From Melampsora larici-populina 98AG31 (Eukaryota > Basidiomycota > Pucciniomycetes > Pucciniales > Melampsoraceae): DNA of 64,000 bases. Shown here piece after piece: positions 54,845 through 64,000 of the stretch (positions are counted from its first letter, which is position 1; every line of letters starts with the position of its first letter). The DNA lies in NCBI RefSeq assembly GCF_000204055.1, contig NW_006768765.1:2987601-3051600 (forward strand). Reading direction: 5' to 3'. The notes beneath the pieces are model-generated. The model was not told the origin of the DNA. It made no database searches and saw only the letters and a program-made list of their open reading frames with translations. Made by a program: the position numbers and the translations under genes.

Positions 54845-56857
54845 AAGAAGAAGAATAGGAATTCAAGTTGGTTCAAAAGATATATGATGACAAGTTTAAA
54901 AGAGGAGGATGGTAGTCTTGGAATCTCTTTTGGAAAAATGTTGGGAATTGGAACTTGTTTATATTTCATTTGGTATTAAGAAAGAGAAGGAGTTTATGTG
55001 TGTGTGTGTGTGTGTGTTTGAAAGGAAGTGAACAGAAGGTGTAAACAATAAAAGACTTTTGCTACGTATCATGCGATGTTTGTTTGTGATTTTCTTAATA
55101 TCATCATTGTCAAGCCAAGTCGTCAAAGGATAATGCGGAAAACTAAAGAAAGCGTAAACAAAACTTATGGATGAAGTTCAGAATGAAGTTCCATACTCTT
55201 GTCCCTCTTTTCTTGATTTGAATAAGAAGAAGAAACAATTCGGGGATTATTTTTGTATGTTTGTGTTCAGTTGAATGGATTGATTTGTAATCACCTTGAT
55301 GGTTTCCAAGTATACCGGATGAATGGATCACAACAAATTCATGAACACTTGACTTCCAATTGCAATTCATCATAAATATTTTGTAAATATATCAAGATAG
55401 ATTTCTATCTTCAAGTTGATAAGTCATATAGGCAACATTGCTGAAACAGACCCTGCTGATCTCAACTTTTGACATTATGAACTTGTCAGAAATTAGAATC
55501 AAAGCAAGATCACCTGATCTACATATATCTCATGTGTGACAGTGTGTGTGTGCATCTCATGATTACACTTGGTTTCATTCAGATCATGGGAATCATGGTT
55601 TATCTGTTGATCATGTCAAGGAATGTACTTATCTTGAAATGATAGGATATGTATCCTTTTTTGATCAACTACAAGTTGACTTCCTTCAGCTTGCTTCACT
55701 TCAAACTGTTCCAGAATATGTATGTATCTGATTAAATGATTTTAACCTTTGAGTAAGTAATCAAAGTTCAGCTGCATAACTGAATCGATCATATAAATTT
55801 CTAAACACGTTTTAAGTCTTTTTACATGTAAGATGATGATCGCGAGTATATGAAGAAACGGAATGGAAGAGGTACAATGTATTGGAAAAGAAGGCATTGT
55901 GTTTCGTTTGCCACTTTTGTCTTTTTAACTCAAATCACATTTCATCATATCACGATTCCAAATTGAAGTATGCTTCAAATTCTGTTCTCTTTTTTTATAA
56001 AGAATTAGATTTTTTTTGATAAGGTGTATGTAACTAGACATATGAGGAGTGTGATGTCATAGACAGATGACCATGAGGATCAGAGATAAAGGTTTGTTTT
56101 ACTTGATCAATACGATTTTTTCATGATTCATATTCAACTTTTTTTCATGTGTCGATTTTGAATGAACCATGTGATCTAACGTAGAGTTTCTTTACGGTTA
56201 CTATGAGAGATGGTTGGGATTTTTTAAGACAAAGTAATATATGCAGTTTACAAAGGATTCTACGTATAAATGTGTCAGTGAAGAACGGTGGCAGTGGAAT
56301 GATGGTTGGAATGTTTTGATTGATTTGGTTAAAGTGAAGTTGGATTTGAATTTGAACTGATTGCCATTAGTTGCCATCACTGTAAAAGTGAAAAAGTGAA
56401 GAAATGGAAAGAAAGCTTGAAGAACACAAGTCTGAGTCTGTCTGAGTTTAGATCTAAGGTGTATGTAGATAATGGATTATAGTTTGAATCTAAAAGCCAT
56501 CTAATTACATAAAGTTTTAGTTGTGTATGTAATCCGAATTTCCGAAACATTTTAAAAAAAACTGACTTTTGATTCGATGCAGTTTTTTTAAAAACTAGTT
56601 TTTAAGTTGAGTTTGTTTGGTTTTCAATTTAATTTAATTTATTTTTTTGATTTCTTTCTTTCTCAATTTTAATTTCTCGCTTAAAGACTTGAATTTATTA
56701 TTCATCTTCATCCTACTGACTATTGACTATTGACTACTTTACTACTTTATTACTTTACTACTCCTATTAACTATCAACTACTCACCACTCCTATTAACAA
56801 ACTCACTATCATCCGATTCACAAATCATAAATATATATATAGATTCATCAATAAACC
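54845..56857. other. Intergenic, 2.0 kb
   Basis: AT-rich. A (TG)n microsatellite lies at about 54997-55017 in the CWC22 3' flank. Pyrimidine-rich DNA with a TATATATATA stretch at 56831-56840 precedes the casein kinase start. No gene recognised. Confidence 0.55.
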
Positions 56858-58929
56858 ATGTCTAGCTCTCATTCTACTCATGCTTCTTCTTCCAATGTAG
56901 TCGGTTAGTCATTCATCTTTCAATTCAAACTCTTTCTCTTCTTATACTCTTTCTAATAATCCTTTCTCTTTGACTTTCATTCAGGTGTTCATTATCGAGT
57001 CGGTCGAAAGATTGGAGAAGGTTCATTCGGTGTTATCTTTGAAGGTACCAACTTACTTAACTCAACTACCGTAGCCATCAAATTCGAACCACGCAAATCA
57101 GATGCTCCTCAACTTAGAGATGAATATCGCACTTACAAGATCTTGGCTGGATCTCGTTAGTGTTTCCTTTTCGTTTGCTTATATCTTCAAAAGTACTGAT
57201 TTCGGTCTTCTTGGTTTATTTTGTATAGCTGGTGTTCCTCAAGTTTATTACTTTGGTCAAGAAGGTCTTCATAATATCTTGGTCATCGATCTCTTGGGTC
57301 CCAGTTTAGAAGACTTGTTTGATATGTGTGGTCGAAAGTTTAGTATCAAGACTGTGGTTATGACTGCTAAACAGATGGTACGTGGATCTTTTCATTGTCT
57401 TACAACTGGAAATTGGATGTATTGATTCTAATTAGCTTTCTACACCCCTATTAACCCGCCAATCGGATTTCGAATCGGATTCATTTTTCTGACTCATCAA
57501 TTACCCCAATTGAATCTGCATTTCCTTCAACGCACTCTCTACTACTCATGTATTGATCGCTTTAATGAATACATCGACGTCATTACATTTCGAATGAATC
57601 CTTTCATACATCTATCAATCTATCAATTAAATGGAACCGATAAAAAAGCTTACCCGAGTCCAAACCATTCACGAAAAGAATCTTATCTACCGTGATATCA
57701 AACCTGACAACTTTTTAATCGGACGACCCATGACTAAAGGTGCCAATGTCGTCCATGTGGTTGATTTTGGAATGGCCAAACAATATCGAGACCCGAAAAC
57801 AAAGGTTCATATTCCATACCGAGAACGTAAATCATTATCTGGTACCGCTCGTTACATGTCTATCAACACCCATCTTGGTCGTGAACAATCTAGAAGAGAT
57901 GATTTAGAAGCCTTGGGTCATGTGTTCATGTACTTTTTGAGAGGTGGTTTACCTTGGCAAGGTTTGAAAGCTGCTACTAACAAACAAAAGTATGAGAAGA
58001 TTGGTGAAAAGAAACAGAGTACTCCGATCAAGGAGTTGTGTGAAAACTTCCCAGGTTTGTTTTAGTTTTGCTTTGCATCTTGAATTTAATGAAGCTTATA
58101 ACTCTGGTCTCTTTATCATCGGTCTATGCTCTTTTTCAGAGGAGTTCAGCATCTACTTGAACTATGTAAGGAAATTGGGCTTTGAAGAAACGCCTGATTA
58201 CGATTTCTTGCGGGAATTGTTCACCAAGGTCCTCAAGAACACTGGCGAGGCTGAGGATGGGGTTTATGACTGGATGATCTTGAACAACGGTAAAGGATGG
58301 GAAGCCAGCTCAACTGTAAGTGGAACTCTCATCAGCTCACTTGAACTACTAGCCTTGTCCTGATCATCAATCAATGGCTACAGAACATGGGTCACCTTCT
58401 TCCTGCACACGACCCACGACAACATCGATCATCACGCCAACCACGAGAGACCGAACGAGAAAGAGCCGAGAGACATGCGCTCAGAGCGTCTCAACAAGCC
58501 CTTAACGGATCAGCCACCGCTCAACACAATACTTCCAATCTAGGCAGGAGAGGATCGAAACAAGAAAGAAACTCGACTCATCTGAGTACCAACATGCCGG
58601 GGGGATTACCTACCCAACCATCTTCTACGGTAGCTATTGCTCCTCCTACTACGATGGAAAACCATCGAAATTCTGCTCTACATCCTTATGCCAGTCCGTC
58701 TAATAATGGTCTATCTAATAACAATTATGGTTATGGTACTCAGCAACAGCAGCAATCTCAATCCCAACCGACGGAAGATTACCGACGTAGTCTACAACCA
58801 CCTCTTCAAGCTCAGTCACCTCATCAAGCTGCCGGTCAACAACCCTTGGTCAATCACGAGGATGCTCCTAAACCGAAGAAAAGCTTTGGGACTAAGCTGG
58901 CCAATTTCCTGACCTGTCGTTGTGCTTGA
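56858..58929 (+). CDS. Casein kinase I, membrane-type (Yck/CK1-gamma-like)
   Basis: Six exons: 56858-56903, 56985-57155, 57229-57377, 57649-58054, 58140-58315 and 58384-58929; 497 aa, phases consistent. Kinase motifs in order: glycine loop [14 protein letters not shown] (catalytic Lys), [23 protein letters not shown] (DFG) and the CK1 hallmark [25 protein letters not shown] Gln/Ser-rich C-terminal tail ends LTCRCA; Cys pairs at this position anchor Yck-type kinases to membranes by palmitoylation. It phosphorylates Ser/Thr in nutrient sensing, endocytosis and morphogenesis. Intron 3 is long (271 bp) and its acceptor is preceded by an A-run rather than pyrimidines. Confidence 0.95.
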
Positions 58930-60738
58930 TCGCTCACCTACGATCAATATTTCAACTCGCGGCGTTTGGCGAAGGAACATACATGAATGCGGTCTTTTGG
59001 ATTTTCTCTTCATCTCTCTTTTTCCTCGGTCGATTGCAATTACGTGTGTGTGTGTGTATTTGATCTTTGATGATGTTGGGTTTCTCATCAAAGAAAAAGA
59101 AACCAAGAAATCACAAACCTTTTATCTTCTATCCTAATCCTTTTAATGACAGTCGCTTTATGTTTGTTTTCGATTTCAATATCATTCATACATGAAGAAA
59201 TTAGACCAAGAGAGGTGAAAGAAAAGGAGGTTTTTGTAATCTTGTTTTCTTTTTTTCCTTCTCCTAACCGCTTTCGCTTTCTTTCTCCTTTTTTCCTCTT
59301 ACTATGATTACGATTCTTAGAATAACTCTCTTATTAGATAATCATCTTTTTCATCATTTTTTTTGCGTACAATTTTTTTTTTATTATTGTCTGTCTTTGC
59401 CTCACTTAACTCTTTATTTTTTTTGTCTCTCTCTCTCTATCTCTATCTGTGTGATTGTTTCCGTGCGTGTGTGTATGCGTTCTTCTTCTTGGATTTCTTT
59501 ACTTTCTCTCTACTCTTTCCTCACTCTTTTCTTTTTTGGTTTATCTGATCATTAACTCAACACTCGTTTAAGAAGCTTTTTTTTCTATATTTTTCTCCCT
59601 TTAGTTGAATAAAATCTCAAACTCTTTTTATTTTTGTCCTTTTTATTCTTTTTTGATCTCTTTTTTTTGATTTAGTCTTTTATCTTATTATTATATTGCT
59701 AGTTTCTTTTTGTTTTTTTGATGTTGAGATGTTACTTTTTTTTATTAATATATCATTTTTTTATAAAAAAACATTTTGGGGAGAGAAATTGATTGATACC
59801 AAAAGAGAAAAGTATAGGAAAGTTTGATCAAAGTATACAAACTTTCTTTGAGTTTAATAATCGAGTTTGGTATATCAATGATTGGGTCCATTGGTATTAG
59901 AACCATTTCTTGAGTTTTTCAAACCTGACAAAATCCTTGCGGGACAGGTGGTGATCAAGTTTTGAGTTGTTTTTGATAAAGTTGAATCCACTTGGAATGA
60001 TCAATCCAAGAGTACATAGAGCTTTTAAACCAATTTTTAGGTGAACTCTTCATGATGAGATGTGCTTAAAGTGAATCAGTGAGGCAAGTCTTTTCAGTTT
60101 CTTCTTTTCGTACTCATTTCCTTCATTGCCAAACTTCGATGTCTTTATCAACTCTAACAAAAAAACTTTGAAAACTTGTACTGGGCAATCCGGCATCCTG
60201 GCATTTATACCTCGAACAGCCTCTTAGAACGAGTCATCTTGTTCTCTCGTAAACTCTGAGCTTAGATCCTCTTGACACGAGGCGTCGTCGCTCCCGAGCC
60301 CGCAAGGGTTCTCCCGGCGTTCCCGCTCAATGCCACCTTCAAGCCATAAACCATATTTTGAATCGAAATACACGAAAAACAGGCCAAGATTTCACCCGAT
60401 TGCACGTGGGTGGCCGATGGCGCTAATTGGCCTTCCGCATTACCACATGCCGGAAACAAGCGCCATGGTAAGACCCATGACTCTGGTAGGCCGGCCCCTG
60501 GCCACGCCTTGAGACATGAAAAAGGCGCAGGGTGTGAGCGTGAGTCCTGACGCCGCTTCCATCAGGAGAAATCAACATTCCAAAAGAACAAAAGACAAGC
60601 TGAACTACAGATTGACCTACACACGCTTTCTTCTTGATCTGTTTTTGTTCCTCTTGAACGAAATCTTACTTATTTCAAATTATTAAAAGTGAAAATCACT
60701 TCAATTGACGTTCATCCACCTCTGTTGTTGAACTCAAG
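58930..60738. other. Intergenic, pyrimidine-rich tract and a GC-rich island
   Basis: 59220-59780 on the plus strand is a long T/C-rich tract downstream of the kinase. 60220-60560 is clearly GC-richer than its surroundings, with no recognisable gene or RNA. The promoter of the secreted protein follows. Confidence 0.6.
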
Positions 60739-61601
60739 ATGTTACAGATATTCTCAAGGATCTTCATTTTACTGCTTGGACTTTCAATTCATCATTTAAA
60801 GGGATCGATGGCTATACCATCTTTTGCTTGTAACGAAGGATTTGCGATCATCAAAGCCCCTGTGACTCAAGGACCCGTAAGTGCAGGTATGTGATTTCTT
60901 TTGAATATTTTCATTGGCTTTAAAGCTCTACTACCAAAATGATTTGAACCAGTTGTCTAACGTCGAACGAAATGATGGACTTGTTGACTTCTTTCGTGAT
61001 CTTTGACAAATGAAAGTTTGTAAGGTAGGATATCCTAATACGAAAAAGTTTACATGTAATTGGGAAAGTTGTATTACTGCCGGTAAGCATCCATATCCAA
61101 ATCCATAAACTGGTTTTTCATTACTTTTGATATATTTGAGATTAGATTGTAAACCTTTAGTAAAATTTGATCTCAAAGGCTAATTTATTTGTGTGTGTTT
61201 TTCTTCTTAGATATCACTACTGTTCAAATGTCTAAGTGTTTATACATTGGATCTACAGATAAAACTACAAGTGTTCAATCGTGTTCTGAATATGATTATA
61301 ATCCATCAAAGAATAATATGAGTGAGTAAAGTATCTTCAAAAAAAATTCTATCATCTGGCTTCATCATGCACCACACAAAATTAACTTTTTTTTTTTTGA
61401 TTCTACGAAATTTATTTTGGTTTTTCTTTTTTTAGTTTGTTATACTCTTGGTCAGAAATCTTATGCTTGCCCTTATAATCCTGCTAATTCACCTCACTTT
61501 GGTCAGTTTTTATCTTTTTGCTTTGGTTATTAATTAAACGTTTGATTAACTGATTGGTGTGTTTACTTTTAGTTTGTACTGATTGCCAGCCGACGAAGTA
61601 A
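60739..61601 (+). CDS. Small secreted cysteine-rich protein, candidate effector
   Basis: Five exons: 60739-60886, 61017-61082, 61211-61321, 61436-61501 and 61573-61601; 139 aa. The N-terminus FSRIFILLLGLSIHHLKGSM is a signal peptide, probably cleaved after about residue 24-25. The mature part, about 115 residues, has ten Cys, spread over every exon (FACN; VCKV, FTCN, ESCI; SKCL, QSCS; ICYT, YACP; VCTDCQ). All four introns are phase 1, and three of the four downstream exons open with a (V/I)-C pair. Size, Cys content and secretion fit rust effector or cell-wall candidates. No homologue was recognised; intron 1 could alternatively use a GTAAGT donor ten bases upstream, but that breaks the frame. 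Confidence 0.75.
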
Positions 61602-62353
61602 TAACATAAAGAACGGTGCTTGAAGACCTTCTAGGATTTTAAGAATACTGTGATTTGTGAAAGAGTTGTGTTTTTTTGGGTTAAGATCTTATGCAGTGAT
61701 AGATCAAGATGAACCATTTATGTTTTGATGGAATCATAAGTTGTTAATCTAGCTTGCTAAAACTCTAATATATCGTATTGGTTTTCCGCTCAGTGCTATC
61801 AAACAGTTGTACATAGTTGACGTCAAAATTCTAGAGATTGCAATTTCTTTAGTAACTTTGGATGAGTCTTGGATTATTATAAGCTACCTAGGTCTTGTGA
61901 TCTTTGAATAAGTAAAACAAACTTCTTCAAGATCTTTTTGTTGGATATCTAAGAAATCATATTTCGGTACATTGGGATGCAAAAGTTCAAAAGTCTGGCG
62001 ATGGTGTGACGTAGAACAAGTTCGGATTGGACCGGCAGGATTTGTGGTGAGTCAGATAAGGCACGTGTCATTTCTTGATCGAGCATAATTGATCTATTTC
62101 AATTGCTTCTATCACCTTTTTCAATAACTTGAAGGTATTTCAATCATACTGCGATGAACAGGTTGACGGCGCTGATGCTCAATAGCTCCGAATCCAGAGT
62201 TACTAAAAGATCTATTATTCAATAACCAATAAAATTATGATCTGGTACCGACCAGATGTCTTGTAACCTAGCCTAGGAATAGCTTTGGAGATGATGAATG
62301 TCCTGCTGTTGGAACATATACTAAACAGCGATTGAAGAGTGACTCCTTCAAAC
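61602..62353. other. Intergenic, no gene recognised
   Basis: About 0.75 kb of 3' flank of the secreted-protein gene. No supported feature. Confidence 0.5.
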
Positions 62354-62414
62354 GGGATTTGAACACGAAACCCTACAAATCCAGTTTATATACTCTAAGG
62401 TGTGGTAATTCTTC
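62354..62414 (+). promoter_or_regulatory. U1 snRNA promoter block, copy 2
   Basis: Matches 47685-47745 except for a base or two at its upstream edge and one A/G change (CTAAGGTGTGG against CTAAAGTGTGG). Same TATA-like TTTATATACT about 30 bp before the RNA start. Confidence 0.75.
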
Positions 62415-62592
62415 ATACTTACCTTGCGTTTGCAGTCTTGGGTGATCAAGGATACCTGACTGTCGTCAGTGAGTCTGCGCATGGCACAGCGACCCATTCG
62501 CTTCACTCAGACAATCTGGCGGGTTTATGTCCATGATGTAAGCCGATGCACAATCTCTTGAACGGACGAACCGGCTTTCGAGCTGGTTCGCC
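62415..62592 (+). ncRNA. U1 spliceosomal snRNA, copy 2
   Basis: Identical over the whole RNA to copy 1: 5' end ATACTTACCT, stem-loop I with loop GATCAAGGAT, Sm-like AATCTCTTGA and the terminal CGAACCGGC hairpin ending at 62590. Downstream flanks diverge a few bases after the RNA, within the T-run. Confidence 0.93.
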
Positions 62593-63559
62593 TATCCTTT
62601 TTCTTTTTACCCCTCTAATCTGTCATGTAGGATATGATCGGCTTGCTTTTCAGATTTGTACCCTGAAATCTGATCGGATGAGGTTAGATATGATGTTTAG
62701 ATGATCGACGTCTTGTTGCTAATTAGACGCTTTAGACCATTTCGTTTGTGTAAGCAGGGCACTCTTGTGTATAGACTCACGTTTGATTTCCTGATTTGGT
62801 ACAGTCAAACCGGAAAAGCTTGCCACCAATTCCCCGCCAATTTGCTCGAGTTTTGCGGGCAAAATTGGTCAAGCTTTTCCGGTTTGACTGTAAGCTTTTA
62901 TCAGGATGTGCTTATCTGGAGTCGGACGAAGCCGAGAACATGATCACAGATAATCGGGTTTATCTGATCCATGTCAAAATAAGGTCTTCTTTGGCTCATT
63001 GGCTTGATCGGTCAAATTTGAAATCGATGATTTATAATTTAAATTTCTACCATCAAAAATTGTTCAAGTTTTCAAAATTAAAAATGGAAATTAAACATTT
63101 CATATGTACTAAAATAAAAAACTAAAAAAATAAAAATATTAAGATTGAAAGATAAAATATACTAGAAGAAAAAGAGTAGTGTCCAGAAGAAAAAGATAAT
63201 AAGTTAATGAAATGAATGAATGACTTATAAATTGGATCGAAAAAAAAAGAAGAAAAGACATTAACAAAGAAAATGATATTACAAGGTGTAATAAAGAGAA
63301 AAAAGAAGATCTTTTTCCTTTGAGAGTTCTTTATTCGTATTGAAACAAATCAAAATCAAGAGATCAAAATCAAAACTACATTTAAAAAAAAAGATTCTTT
63401 TGAACCATGAAAATCTCATTTAATGACACGATTTATTCTTATGATGAGATTAAAAATCTAAAGAAGAAGAAAATCTAAAGAAAAAACAAATCTAAACAAA
63501 TCAAAAAACAAAAAACATAACAAAAACAAAACAAATACTTAAGATTGTTTGATGTTGGA
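62593..63559. other. Intergenic with one tiny MITE, very AT-rich toward the right
   Basis: Apart from the element at 62802-62890, only A-rich low-complexity DNA (63040-63540) is seen. Confidence 0.55.
62802..62890. mobile_element. 89-bp foldback MITE, Tc1/mariner-like ends
   Basis: Near-perfect palindrome starting CAGTCAAACCGGAAAAGCTTG and ending with its reverse complement, flanked by TA on both sides (62800-62801 and 62891-62892). The outer 23 bp, TA included, pair perfectly; the inner arms pair imperfectly. CAGT-type ends and a TA target duplication are the Tc1/mariner pattern. Confidence 0.8.
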
Positions 63560-64000
63560 TTATTTGTTATACATCCCATAGACACTAAAAGTTGGACTTC
63601 TATAATCGGGTTGATCTTGTCTTTTGAAATTCATTTGACCAAGTGGAATAAACCCATCGTGATGAGAAGAAAGACCTTCTTTGGCTGCTACTACTACTGG
63701 TTGTTGTGGTTGTTGATCATAAGTACTGATTCCACAATAAGCATCTTCAATAGGATGATTAATATGTTGAGATTGACTCAGAGGGTCAGATCAAACCATG
63801 ATCTCAGGTAATGGTAAAGAAGCAGTTTGGAATGAAGGATACAATGGGTTGGATTCAGGTGAAGTTTGAATAGATTGTAACTCAGGTAAATCAAATTTAG
63901 ATATAGGATTAATGATAGGTAAAACATTTAAGATTTCAGTTTGGCTTTCTTGATTTTGAATTGAATTTAGATCTTGAAGGTTAGGATAAAGTTGAGAGTA
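63560..64000 (-). CDS. C-terminal part of a Gln/Pro-rich protein, runs off the window; in-frame TGA
   Basis: An open phase enters from the right edge and ends at TAA 63560-63562 after SVYGMYNK. It reads YSQLYPNLQDLNSIQNQ, then Pro/Leu/Ser-rich sequence, then DQQPQQPVVVAAKEG. A single TGA at 63791-63793 interrupts the phase between PLPEIMV and SDPLSQSQ. No plausible intron removes it: the GT-AG pair directly at the stop is only 20 bp. The composition suits the disordered tail of a transcription regulator, but no domain is visible. Confidence 0.5.

Noticed and set aside
62351..62375. tRNA-like T-loop (minus strand GTTCAAATC) before the second U1 copy
   Set aside because: The flanking bases do not form a T-stem, no acceptor or anticodon arm can be drawn, and the first copy diverges here; it belongs to the U1 promoter block.
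63791..63810. 20-bp GT-AG micro-intron removing the in-frame TGA
   Set aside because: Far shorter than any other intron in the window, and its removal would shift the reading frame.

Overview
The window looks like nuclear DNA of a basidiomycete fungus, most probably a rust (Pucciniales, Melampsora-like). The genes are intron-dense with short GT-AG introns, intergenic DNA is AT-rich, gene islands are separated by transposon debris, and a small cysteine-rich secreted protein sits at the right. The lineage is an inference from gene structure and content; no marker gene was compared. All exon coordinates were derived by eye from splice signals, reading phase and family conservation.

Layout. 1-6388 is a nearly complete Ty3/gypsy retrotransposon on the minus strand, cut by the left window edge. 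Its gag-pol frame is one continuous phase broken by three TGA codons. 7569-27647 is a gene island: RNA polymerase I/III subunit AC19, PEX12 peroxin, a coiled-coil protein, a membrane GNAT/Pho86-like protein, a secreted GH27-type alpha-galactosidase, a short-chain dehydrogenase, a membrane protein and the mRNA-decapping activator EDC3. 27.9-37.3 kb is repeat-rich: a decayed relative of the gypsy element, a solo LTR, a Mutator-type MITE with 82-bp inverted repeats, and a Myb/SANT-domain gene.

37565-58929 is a second gene island: a SNF2/STH1-type chromatin-remodelling ATPase, an SMN-like protein, a PTAR1-like protein, the ecdysoneless/SGT1 homologue, splicing factor CWC22 and a casein kinase I. 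60.7-64 kb holds a five-exon secreted cysteine-rich protein, a tiny mariner-like MITE and the end of a Gln-rich gene that runs off the window.

Two identical U1 snRNA genes (47746 and 62415, both plus strand) with a conserved TATA-containing promoter lie in this second region. With the SMN-like gene (snRNP assembly), ecdysoneless (linked to PRP8 in animals) and CWC22 (spliceosome), 43.8-62.6 kb is unusually rich in spliceosome-related loci. Whether this is more than coincidence is not shown by the sequence.
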